Positions 1-9,490 of a stretch of 64,000 nt of DNA are shown here, one piece after another. Each line of letters opens with the position of its first letter. Within the stretch, counting starts at the first letter, position 1. The notes under the pieces were generated by a model. That model made no database searches, had not been told where the DNA came from, and worked only from the letters and a program-made list of their open reading frames with translations. The DNA is taken from positions 30,131,123-30,195,122 of the forward strand of contig OZ020270.1 of assembly GCA_963971225.1 (NCBI GenBank), written 5' to 3'. The stretch comes from Melieria omissa (Eukaryota; Arthropoda; Insecta; Diptera; Ulidiidae). Made by a program: the position numbers and the translations under genes.

Positions 1-846
1 ATGCAGCTCAATGCAAAAGAGTCCTAACTCAAATTGTGTCACTTTTGACGAAAGAAATTTTTGTTAAACTTAATTTTAAGCAAAATTCTGACAATTTTTG
101 TATATTTTTTTAATATTAAAATTAATTATGAATTTTCTAATTTTTTCTTTAAACTTTTTAACTCTCATTTATAATTATTAAATTCAGAAAAAGTGGCATA
201 ACTTGAAATAATTCGGTAATTATTGAATTAATGTTTTGATGATATAAACAGTCACAACTCAAAATTTTGGATTTTCTAGTGTAAAATAAAAAAAAAGTTC
301 TTGCAACATATCATAAAGCGTAATCTGTAAGGATTTTCTACTGAACGGTCTATACGTTATTTAAAAAAAATGTTTATTTAGCTCAAAAACAGTTTTTTGC
401 GTTTCCTGAAAAATCAAAAATTTTGAGTTGTGTCACTTTTGTTGTGCGTGTGCGATATGTAATTATTGGTGACGCTGTTGCCTTTATGTTTTTTGTTGTA
501 ATTTACTGGTGACGTAAAATAAGTGTACAGTTTCTTATTCTTGATGTTCTCGTTCACTTCTTGTCATAGTTAGTTATTTCTGTTCCTTTTTTCTTTTCTT
601 ATGTTTCGGAGTCTCTTGCACATTAAATTGTTGATGAAGCTTCTGTAATCACGCTTCTTATTGAGATTTATTGTTCACATGAAATTAATTTATATGCGCT
701 TGCTCCAAATGTTTTTGTCCACTTATTGTCACAAATGTTTATTCTTTCTACCTTTGATATCACTTTCACATAATTATGTAATTATTACTGAAGCTAAGTG
801 CTAATGAAGTTGAAGTCTGTTTTTTTTCTATTGCACTCTATACTCA
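1..846. other. AT-rich stretch without recognised gene
   Basis: No reading frame of note on either strand. The stretch is strongly AT-rich with homopolymer runs. A short motif around 'gtgtcacttttg' occurs near 36 and again near 427, with an antisense-like 'cacaactcaaaatttt' near 253, so this may be the edge of another repeat, but no terminal repeats or target duplication could be paired. Nothing further can be supported. Confidence 0.5.
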
Positions 847-1105
847 TGTTGTGGAACCAGAGAGCCGCCATCAGTGTTTATTTACTTATTCCCCTTTTTT
901 CTGAAATAACTGTATTTTTCGTTAAGTTGCACATATAAAAGAATCACATCGCACATTTCAGTGCAGTTGTTCAGTTGACAGTTGTTCAGCTGTCGTTACG
1001 TTTAGTCATATTGTACTCGGTCGAACGGTCGCAAATACTCAATAAAGAATAAGTTGTTAAAGGGCTTAAGCCAAATCTCAGCGTTTTCTTTTTAGTTCTA
1101 AAACA
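847..1105 (+). repeat. 5' LTR of the BEL/Pao element
   Basis: The stretch begins TGTTGTGG, holds a TATA-like 'acatataaaaga' near 930 and a polyadenylation signal 'aataaag' near 1041, and ends in ACA a few bases before a primer binding site. These are the expected R/U5 features of a BEL/Pao LTR. The exact start is inferred from the TG...CA rule. No second LTR copy is present in the window to confirm it. Confidence 0.7.
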
Positions 1106-1110
1106 TTTTC

Positions 1111-1127
1111 TGGTCCTTCGAGCCGGA
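1111..1127 (+). other. primer binding site, tRNA-Tyr type
   Basis: TGGTCCTTCGAGCCGGA is the complement of the 3' end of insect tRNA-Tyr (acceptor stem and start of the T arm, plus CCA). It lies five bases downstream of the inferred LTR end, where minus-strand priming starts in LTR retrotransposons. The tRNA assignment is from memory of the tRNA-Tyr acceptor sequence. Confidence 0.75.
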
Positions 1128-1463
1128 TCGTCCGGCTATTGGTTTGAGTGAACATCTCGGGCACCGCGCACCACGTGCCGAGACAGCAAGTGTACTCCGA
1201 GTTGCCGCGCCACCGCGTACCATGCGGCGTGATTGCTTAGTATTTCGCAGTCGGAGAGCTCGATCGTTCCACCGTGTAGGAAGCGCCGTTTCGACTGTGT
1301 TTCCGGATAATTGTGCCACCGCGCATCACGTTGCACTGACCCTTTTGCATAGCCTCCAGTTTGGAGTTCTAGACTTTTCGCTCTTAGTTTTTTTTGTTTT
1401 TTTTTTTTTAGACGAGCCAACGCGCAGGGGATGACCCCTATAATTGCGAGGCATTGCGCTGGT

Positions 1464-3272
1464 TCAGGAAGGATATATAGGTTGGGAGAGAGGAAGTTGG
1501 GTGAAGAATTTATGGACTCTTGCCTTGAATCCATCAAGATCATAGGTGCTGGGGAAAACATCTGCAGGGATACCATTCCACAATCGCGCTGTTCGGGCCA
1601 GGAACGAACTTTCTCTGTTCACCACACATGCCACGTTTCGACGATGCTCCAAGGAGTCAATAGAGCTGGATGCCCTACTGTCCCCTATAAGTTTAATCGC
1701 AGGGTTTTGCACCCGATCCAGGAGCTCCAAATAGGTTTTTGAAGCCCCTGCCCATAGGTGCGAGTTAAACTCCATTTTAGGTCGGATATAGGTGGTATAA
1801 ATAATGCGGAGATCGGACGGGGTGAAATATATTTTGCACCGCTTTAAGAAGCCGAGGCACTTGGCTGCTTCTTTCGACACGCCATAAATATGATCGTTCC
1901 AACGAAGATCGTTCTTAATGGACATGCCCAGAACATCAAGAGCTGCCGATTCCGCAATACTCACACCATCCATAACCAGGGATATGTTGGGATGTTGGGA
2001 GACTCGCTTGTGGGATAACAGACAACATTGGGTCTTGCGAGGATTAGAATCGACCCTGTTCGCTTGACCCCACTTGGAGATTGTTCGTAGGTCGCTATTA
2101 AGTGTGTCATTCATACGGCGCCGTTCTCTCTCAATCTCCACAGAGCTGGGGCGCTTTGTGAAGGAGTATGAATGACAAATGGTGCTGTCATCCGCAAACG
2201 AGTAGATGGGATTCTTCGTAGACGACAATAGGTCGTTGATGAAGATAAGGAAAAGGGTTGGAGAAAGGACCGAACCATGCGGCACTCCCTTGCTATAGGA
2301 ATGCTTTTCCGAGGCAATGCCGTCTATTACAACACGAATAGAGCGATCATAGAGGAAGCTCGTAATCCAACGAGAGAAGATACTACCGACGCCATAGGCA
2401 ATCAATTTAGACACGAGTGCTTTATGCCACACCCGGTCAAAGGCTTTAGAAATATCCAATGCAACAACCTTGCTTTCACCGAGGTTTAGAATGCTATGGT
2501 TCCATTTCTCGGTGAGGACCGCCATAAAGTCTCCCGTCGGTCGCTGTCTTCGAAAGCCGTATTGGCGGTCACTTAGCAGTCTATTGTGCTCCAGATATTT
2601 CACAAGGTTAAAGTTTACAATGCTTTCCATTACTTTGGAAAGCACTGAACAGATGGCAGGGTCAGTAGTCTTGCCTTTTTTAGGAACTGGTTGAACATTT
2701 GCCACCTTCCAACATGTCGGAAATACACCTGTGGTGTATGACATGTTGAAAAGTTTGCGTAATGGACAAGCCAGTGAGGTAGCGCACTTTTGCAAAACAA
2801 GGGCTGGAATGCCGTCCGGCCCTGAAGCCTTATTTACATCGAGATTTGCAAGCACTCTTTTAACTACCCGTGTCCGAAAATGAATTTCTGGCATAGAGCA
2901 AGATACGTTCTCGACTACAGGTAGTGGTTGATCGCTGGGGGGCAGAGAGGAATTGTCTGCGAAAATTTTAGCCAACAAATAAGCTTTATCAACCGAGTGA
3001 GTGATGATTTGATCATTGTTAAGGAGAGTTGGAATTGAAGACGATGTTTGATTCTTCACCTTCTTAACGAATGACCAGAAGTTCTTACTACCACGCTGGC
3101 ATTGAAGAACTTTTTTCCTTTGGCGCTGTTCGTGCAGAAACTTTTGGCGCCTTAGGATGGCATTGCATCGATTTCTAGCCTGTTCGCAGCTGTTCAGTGG
3201 CGGCATTTTTATTTGCCTGCCATGTTCTGAAAGCTTCCTTTTTGGACCTGACAGCAATACTGCATGTCTCAT
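1464..3272 (-). pseudogene. LINE reverse transcriptase domain (copy 1)
   Basis: The 602-codon frame carries RT motifs: 'KASGPDGIPA' near residue 150, 'VALDISKAFDRVW', 'SKGVPHGSVLSPTLF' (a His replaces the usual Gln) and the catalytic 'SFADDST'. The C-terminal 'LFNRVQN'-type region and the conserved end 'ADVFPSTYDLDGFKARVHKFF' region follow. Compared with copy 2 it lacks a short stretch before 'VLSKVMES' and a block near the C terminus. These deletions keep the frame, but the upstream frameshift makes the copy non-functional. Confidence 0.85.
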
Positions 3273-3385
3273 TAAACCAGATATTGTCCTTGGGTTTAAT
3301 GCAAACCAGCTTATTAGGGATGAAGGACCGCATTCCTAATAATAAAATTTCTTCAACCATTTTGGCTGCGGCATTTATGTTTCTA

Positions 3386-4207
3386 TCAAGAAAACAATTT
3401 CCAATTGAAGTGGGTGAAAAAATCGTTAAGTCCACTCCAGTTAGCTTTATCATACTTCCACATTAAGCGCTTCGGGGCTAAAGGCGAAGCATTGCGGATA
3501 GAAGAGTATGAAAAAGACGCCAAAATGGTGCAATGGTCCGAGTTTCCAAGAGGTGCGTGCATTTCAACATCATATTTTTCATGATGTGAAGTGAGAAAAA
3601 GGTCTAGAGTATTGAGAGCTTGCCCCTCAACGCACGGGATATGCGTTGGTTCATGCACTATTTGAGTCAAGTTATTAGACTCGGCAAAGAGCTCGACATA
3701 CAAACCTTCAGGAGTTGTGTGGCTGGAATGGCGTAGCCAATTGGAATTATGAATATTGAAATCACCAGCAACTACAATTTCACTATTCAGATACGATTCC
3801 AGAATATGGGAAATAGAATCAGAGAGAAGATCAAACTTGGTATAAGTAAAATCTCTCCCTGAATTCGGGCTTCTGTACAGAAAGCAGAAGAGCAGAATGT
3901 GCGACTGGATATTGAATTTAACCCACATGGAGGTAAATTCGGCATCCGTCGTGTATAGTTGTTGCTGGCACTGGTGCGCAACATTACTGCACACATAAAG
4001 GGCAAGACCCCTATGAGGAGAGAATAATGGCAGTAAGTGATACCCTGGGATGTGGAAATCCAGTGGATCTGCATCCTCACACACCTGGGTCTCACCTAGT
4101 GCCATTACATGGGGTTTGTGGAGATTTACAAACGCGTATATTGCGAAAAAGTTCGCCCTGAGCGCGCGCACGTTGCAGAAGGCTATACGAAATTTGTCCA
4201 GCACCAT
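3386..4207 (-). pseudogene. LINE apurinic endonuclease domain (copy 1)
   Basis: This 273-codon stretch shows the exonuclease-endonuclease-phosphatase fold motifs of LINE ORF2 in order: an N-terminal 'FCNVRAL', 'ALGETQ' with the catalytic Glu, 'FLYRSPNS', 'VVAGDFNIHNSNW' and 'LGNSDHCTI' with the terminal Asp-His. The enzyme would nick target DNA for target-primed reverse transcription. The frame closes at 3386, and the homologous sequence continues in another frame at 3175-3453, so a frameshift separates it from the RT. No ORF1 is visible upstream. Confidence 0.85.
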
Positions 4208-4509
4208 GACCTGGGTGGGTTAAAGGACAAGGAAAGCAGTCGGAAATGCAATCTGATGCACTGAAAAATTGATGTTCCCTGTGGTAAGTGTTATGCCTTT
4301 ACCACAGAGCAGTCAATTTCCCAGTGTCGAACAGGACCGCATGTAGCGCTACTAAAAACGGACGGAGGAAAAAGACAACACGGGGAAAAAAAACACAGCA
4401 ACAACACAACGCGGACGGAGGTCGAATTGGCGGACAGCAAGAATAACGGCACTCGCACTGCACTTTATATTTGTGCGCAAGATGCGTTTAATTTAATTTA
4501 TTTTTTATT

Positions 4510-4756
4510 TATTGATTTGGCCGTGCGATTTTAGCCGGCCACAACGCGGCAGCAGCGACCGTCGGACATTAAGCGACACACTAAACATTTATTTATACAT
4601 TAAACACGCGCAAACACGTATAAACAGAAAAAACCCGCGGAGCTACAAAAGGGCACGTCTGCCCACGCGAATTCTGCGCGCACGGCGTACCAAGTGCCGT
4701 AATCTTCGTATATTGGTTTCCGAACTCGTAGCCTTCATTCTTTCACCGCGTACCAC
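4510..4756 (+). other. BEL leader resumed after the LINE insertion
   Basis: GC-richer sequence between the LINE and the BEL gag start, ending in 'cgcgtaccac' before the gag ATG. A similar 'ccgcgtaccatg' phrase occurs in the first leader half near 1212, supporting common origin in the BEL 5' untranslated region. No independent coding signal. Confidence 0.5.
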
Positions 4757-6084
4757 ATGAAAGCGACAGACATAATGAAGAAGTTACAACAACAACGTGG
4801 CTGGGCAAAGGCCCACATTACTCGCACTTTGGAGGTAGCAGAGAACCTCACCGATTCAGATTCGGTGGACCAATGTTCCAATCGGCTACAAAAGCTGGAA
4901 GAAAACTACAAGGACTTAGTGGCTCTAAGTCAAGAGCTGTACAGGGTCGAGGATGATCCGAAGTTTATAGATCCAATTGACGACATTGTGGAGTACGAGA
5001 CAAGGTATTTTCAGGCACATGCGATTCTGTCCCAATGGCTAGCCGGCAGACGAGCGGCTCAATCCACACTGGAAGACCACTCAACATTACTTAGAGGCGA
5101 CAAGGAGGATACCCTGCAGAAGCTCGCGGAGCAACAGTCGTTGTTTAGAAAATTTTACTGCTATCAACAATAATTTGCGAATTCAGCTACCACATATCAA
5201 AATTCCAGTTTTCACCGGCAGATATCAAGATTGGACATCGTTCAAAGATCTCTTTCTAAGTGCTGTGGACAGCAAGCAAGGCTTGACAGACACACTGACG
5301 TTTTTCTATTTGACTTCGTTTTTGGCAGGCGATGCCCTTCATTTGGTAGAGCACATCCCAATTACTGAAAGCAACTACAGTGAGGCTTGGGATAGATTAG
5401 TGCAACGTTATGAAAGAAAGCCTTTGATAGTTCGTTCGTTTGTACAATCCTTTCTTTCACTACCTTCATGCAATTCGACTAGTGCTACATTACTTCTACA
5501 TACTAAACTACTACATTACTAAACTAACTGACGGCGCAGATGAAGTTGTTCGCGGTCTAAATGCGTTAAATTCGAAAAGTCGCGACCCCTGGTTAATACA
5601 AATACTTTTAAACAAATTGGATAACGAATCGAGACAAGAGTGGGCTAAGGTTTGTGACGCACAAACAGAACCTGCGTTCGCTACATTTTTTACATTTCTT
5701 ACTTATCGTTGTGATGCCCTTGAATCGTGCATACATTCAAATCCGCGTCATTCTAACGGTCGTCACGCAATTACAAATTAAGTGCCCAAATTGTGATGAC
5801 GCTCATACCATCTCACAGTGCAGACAATTTAAGCAGTTAAATTATGTGTCGCGCAGATCCTTCGTTAAAGAGAAAAAACTTTGTTTCAATTGTTTCAGTC
5901 GCACTCACATTGTCAGTAAATACCCTTCTCAATATCGCTGCAAGCTTTGCAATGCAAAGCATCATATTCTTCTACATACAAATTATGTGACCCCTTCAAC
6001 TAACAAAAACACATTTGCAACGGGTCAAAACAATGGCAATCAATTTGCAAGCGCGCCTGCGCAATCAGGTGATCACACTCAAGT
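4757..6084 (+). pseudogene. BEL/Pao gag, frameshifted
   Basis: Gag of the BEL/Pao element, whose product would form the cytoplasmic virus-like particle. It starts at the ATG at 4757 with a helical N-terminal region. A conserved central region follows ('IKIPVFTGRYQDWTSFKDLF', the DUF1759-type gag domain of BEL elements), then cysteine-rich knuckles near 5780-5990 ('CPNCDDAH', 'LCFNCFSRTH', 'CKLCNAKHH'). The reading frame changes at about 5165, 5510 and 5760, so three frameshifts disable it. It is cut at its 3' end by the hAT derivative at 6085. Confidence 0.88.
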
Positions 6085-6839
6085 CAGTGATGTTAACTTT
6101 TTTTTTTAATCCCTACGCGACTTGAAAAAAATCCCTACTTTTCCCTACGCTGTCCAGCAATTTTCCCTACGAAACTCCCTACACTTATTTTCCAAGTATT
6201 TTGTAATATTTAAGGTTTTTTTTAATTTTTTGTGAATAAAAGTCGCAAAAGTAAAAACCATAACATTTATTTATTCTTCTTTTAATTTATTTGGAACATG
6301 AAAACAACAAAACAAAGATACCATTTAAAACATGGCAACATAGCAACATAAAAAATTGTGCTTTGCACTGAAATACCATTACATCACATTAAAACAATCT
6401 GTACAAAAATTACACTAAGACTAATTATTTATGGTCATACTACTCAGTGTATGCCATTTTCTTAAAGTGTTGTTCTTTACATTGAAAATTTACACAGGTG
6501 ATATCTTCGTCTTGTAAATAAGAGCGAATTACACAAATTCAAGTCAAATTTTCATGGCTGGATGTGTTCCTTTTTTGTTCGAAAATATTCTTTCAGAGTC
6601 TGCATTAGAATGTGGTAGTACCGAAACATATTTGGCCAACTTTGACAAATTGGGAAACAACATTTGATCGTTACAATTTTTAGTTTGACTAATTTGACTT
6701 CAAAATTTTCCATAACCAGGGTTGTTTGAAAATTCCCTACATTAAGTGAATTTAAAAAAATCTGTCCTTTTTTCCCCTACGCACACAATTTTCGCTAAAA
6801 TTCCCATGTAGGGAATTTTCCCTAAAATTAACATCACTG
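6085..6839. mobile_element. hAT non-autonomous element, 755 bp
   Basis: Perfect terminal inverted repeats CAGTGATGTTAA / TTAACATCACTG are flanked by an exact 8-bp target duplication, actcaagt, at 6077-6084 and 6840-6847. An 8-bp duplication and CA..TG ends are typical of hAT elements. The interior is AT-rich with repeated 'ccctac' phrases near both ends and no intact transposase, so it is a deletion derivative or MITE. It is inserted in the BEL gag. Confidence 0.92.
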
Positions 6840-6865
6840 ACTCAAGTTACACCTACAGCTTTGAC

Positions 6866-7192
6866 CATGGCACAATAAACAAGGTAATAGCATCCCCGCA
6901 ACACCAAAAACCACATGTATTTTGATGGTAGGATTGTTTATCGCTACTGTCAAAATCAGCTGATATTTTCCGACGAAAGAGGGAGAAACTGAAAATAGAC
7001 AAAAGTGATTGTTGCCAGACAGTGCTGTATTTGAGTGAAAAAACGGGAAAAGTGCTCAGGTAAGTTGTTTTCAGTCAGGTATTTTCATTTCAACCGATGC
7101 GGCAACACCGCACCACTGCTGACACCGACGATTTTGACAAAAGCGATAAACAATCAGCCGGTGGCTTGCTACAACCTTGTAGTTGAACCATG
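6866..7192. mobile_element. P-like MITE, CATGG family, copy 1
   Basis: The ends are CATGGCACAATAAACAAGG and CCTTGTAGTTGAACCATG, flanked by an exact 8-bp duplication gctttgac (6858-6865 and 7193-7200). CATG ends with 8-bp duplications resemble the P superfamily, which is an inference because no transposase is encoded. Three further copies share these ends (45838-46165, 51905-52232, 53225-53695). This copy sits in the BEL gag-pol linker. Confidence 0.9.
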
Positions 7193-7720
7193 GCTTTGAC
7201 AGTTATAAGTAGGCTTGCCACCTTTTGAAAGTGGCTGTGGAGGACACTTAAATTACTATAAACAATCTCAGTTTTATTTTTCAGAGTACATATATTTAAA
7301 CTTTTATATATAGAAAAATCTTCCAACAAAATTTTAAATACATTTATAAACATGAACAAAACAACACAAGTAAGCGTAAAACTATACGAACAAAGTACAA
7401 AAACAATTAACAAAAACTAATTAATCCATTTACATAAATATATGTCTTTTTCAAAGACTATTTGGTCTTAAATAAATATTTTTCATTGCTTTATGCTGTT
7501 TTAATCAGACTTCTATTGGATTTAATGAGATCATAAAAGTCAGCGCACGTTTCTTTTTGGTTGAAGAATATTATTAGCTCATTTTTTATTAAATTTGCTG
7601 AGCACCTTCCTCTATCCTCACTCCATTTTTTGTTCATTACCGAAAAAACTCTTTCTGCGAAAGCGCTACTACATGGCATAGTCAATAAATAGCTCATTAT
7701 TTTAAATAAATTGTTGCGTT

Positions 7721-8030
7721 TGTAGTATTTAATGGTACGGTGGCATCACCCGAGCAGTGGCACTGTTCAGTGTGCATTGGCAACACTCGAGCGATGGCAC
7801 TACTCGCGGCATGATGGCTGACGTTACCGCCAAAAGCCAAAGTAGCAAGTGAAAAACGCGCGAAAGACACGGGGAGACGAATAAGTGACAGCGAACGAGA
7901 CGGACGTGCCGAGCAGAGTCGGCAAGACACCAGTTACCTCATATATTGTTTTTTTCCAATCCTTTGTATTACACACTTCTATTAAATAAAGCAAGTAAGC
8001 TGAAAGTTACAAAAAAATAAGCTTACTACA
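7721..8030 (+). repeat. 5' LTR of Gypsy-1
   Basis: Starts TGTAGTA and ends TACTACA, with a polyadenylation signal 'aataaag' near 7985. Directly after it lies 'gttcagaagtgggat', of which 'tcagaagtgggat' matches the complement of the acceptor and T-arm of tRNA-Leu. This could be a primer site displaced from the CCA end; that assignment is tentative. The repeat is matched by 12785-13094. Confidence 0.93.
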
Positions 8031-8073
8031 GTTCAGAAGTGGGATAAAAGACCTACTCCGAGTGTCGGCCAAC

Positions 8074-8223
8074 AATTTCACAACAACGTGAGTTAGTGCA
8101 GCGTCCAGCGGAGCACCCGCCTCGATTTCACAACAACGTGAGTTAGTGCAGCGTCCAGCGGAGCACCCGCCGCAACTTCACAACAGCGCGAGTTAGTGCA
8201 GTGTCCAGCGGAGCACCCACTTA
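8074..8223 (+). repeat. three 50-bp tandem repeats in the Gypsy-1 leader
   Basis: The phrase 'ttcacaacaacgtgagtt' recurs at 8077, 8127 and (with changes) 8177, an exact 50-bp period, and each unit ends in 'ccagcggagcaccc'. The array lies between the LTR and the gag start. It may act as a packaging or translation leader signal, or be simple replication slippage. The third unit has diverged most. Confidence 0.9.
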
Positions 8224-8236
8224 CGAATCCAGCACC

Positions 8237-9490
8237 ATGAATCGAGCGACGAAGGGCCAATTGATGGCTGAGCTGACGGCGGCGGGCATTTCGCCGCCGC
8301 CGAACTCGACACGCACCACTTTGATGGCGCTCCACGCGGAGGCCGGTCTTCCGGGTGGTGACGAGGTCGATGTACTGGAATGCGACGAAGACGCCGCCGC
8401 TGAGATCCAACAGCTCGAACAGCGGGCCGCCCTACTCGAGCTGCGCGCAAAGGTGCGCGCACTAGAACAAGAAACGGCGTCCACGTCGGGCCGACGTAAA
8501 TTTGATTTTTCCGAAATGGACAGTGCAATTGCCGACTTCACGGGCGACGACTCCTATGGCATCCGGAAGTGGATCGCCGACTTCGAAGACATTTCAGCCA
8601 CGCTCGATTGCGATGATCGCGATCGATACATTTGTGCGCGCCGCAAGTTGAAGGGAACAGCAGGTGTGTTCCTCCGCACAATTAATGTCACCAATTGGGC
8701 GGAGTTGCGTCCTATGCTAGTGGCTGAGTTCGATCGCCGTACGAGCCGCCAAGAAGTCTACGACCAGCTGCGTCAGCGTTTTAAGAAGAAAAATGAGACG
8801 AGCTTCCGGTACGTCCTTATTATGGTGGAGATTGCCTCACATGCAGACATCGAAGCCAACGAAGTCATTGAAGCGATAATTGCCGGCCTACAAGATCGTA
8901 CCTCCGATATTTCGATCTTGTATGGCGCAACCGACATCCAGCAGCTGAAGGAGCTGATGGTTCGCTACGACAAGCTGAAATTGCGCCTTCCGATTCCAGC
9001 TGTCACACCTCCGACGAGCGCCACCCACACCAAACTTCCGACTTCCGCCGCAGCTAGTGGACCACGCTGCTTTAATTGTTCCGGCTATGGGCATTTTTCC
9101 TCTGAATGTCCAAAAGAGCGTCGCGTTCCTGGTTCGTGCTTCCGATGTGGCAACCTTGGCCACCAACAAGCTGACTGCCCGTCAGCCCCGAAGAAACAAC
9201 GAGCCGCGTTCGTGGGCGTCCACAGTGCCCGACCTATCGCCCGAGAAGATGACGACGGTGATGACGAGGGGACAGCTCAGACCATGAGCGCACTTCAGAT
9301 GGTGAGTGTTGTGTTTAAATCGAGTGATTCCAAGTGCACAGGTGTAATTGGTTGTAATTCTCTTCTTGATACGGGTAGCCCCGTTAGCTTTATTACAATA
9401 TCCTTGGTTCCGGAGTTTGTCAAGATTGGACAACCGAGGCCATCGAACTTTTGCGGATTGGGCAAGGCGAGTGATAGTCACTCACGGTGA
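8237..9490 (+). CDS. Gypsy-1 gag and start of protease
   Basis: Gag polyprotein of a Ty3/Gypsy element; it would assemble the particle and bind RNA. I take the ATG at 8237 (context caccATGa), because the upstream ATG at 8201 lies inside the leader repeat. An N-terminal helical region (residues 1-80) is followed by a capsid-like region ('WIADFEDISATLDCDDRDRY', near residue 110). Two CCHC knuckles follow (CFNCSGYGHFSSEC and CFRCGNLGHQQADC, near residues 278 and 300). The protease active site 'LLDTGSPVSF' is reached in the same frame near 9365. The frame then closes at 9490 inside the protease. Confidence 0.9.
   Translation: MNRATKGQLMAELTAAGISPPPNSTRTTLMALHAEAGLPGGDEVDVLECDEDAAAEIQQLEQRAALLELRAKVRALEQETASTSGRRKFDFSEMDSAIADFTGDDSYGIRKWIADFEDISATLDCDDRDRYICARRKLKGTAGVFLRTINVTNWAELRPMLVAEFDRRTSRQEVYDQLRQRFKKKNETSFRYVLIMVEIASHADIEANEVIEAIIAGLQDRTSDISILYGATDIQQLKELMVRYDKLKLRLPIPAVTPPTSATHTKLPTSAAASGPRCFNCSGYGHFSSECPKERRVPGSCFRCGNLGHQQADCPSAPKKQRAAFVGVHSARPIAREDDDGDDEGTAQTMSALQMVSVVFKSSDSKCTGVIGCNSLLDTGSPVSFITISLVPEFVKIGQPRPSNFCGLGKASDSHSR

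Larger units (their letters stand above)
1390..4500 (-). mobile_element. Jockey-superfamily non-LTR retrotransposon, copy 1
   Basis: A minus-strand LINE inserted in the BEL leader. The 3' end is marked by a T-rich run at 1388-1411 on the plus strand (poly-A on minus). It holds an endonuclease region (3386-4207), a linker and a reverse transcriptase (1464-3272), and no RNase H. The 5' part (about 4208-4500) is non-coding; the exact 5' end is uncertain because no second full-length copy is here for comparison. No clean target duplication was found. A close copy lies at 24959-27272 and a 3' tail fragment at 37352-37505. Confidence 0.8.

Noticed and set aside
1..846. Terminal repeats built on the motif gtgtcactttt
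   Set aside because: The copies near 36 and 427 are in the same orientation and imperfect, and no element boundary or duplication could be tied to them.
1111..1127. tRNA-like sequences (tRNA-Tyr, tRNA-Leu matches, B box near 51225)
   Set aside because: The first two are primer binding sites next to LTRs and the third lies in a SINE-like repeat. None has a full cloverleaf with A and B boxes at gene spacing.
8074..8223. Regular 50-bp repeats that could suggest a CRISPR array
   Set aside because: The whole 50-bp unit repeats without variable spacers, and it lies in a eukaryotic LTR retrotransposon leader.
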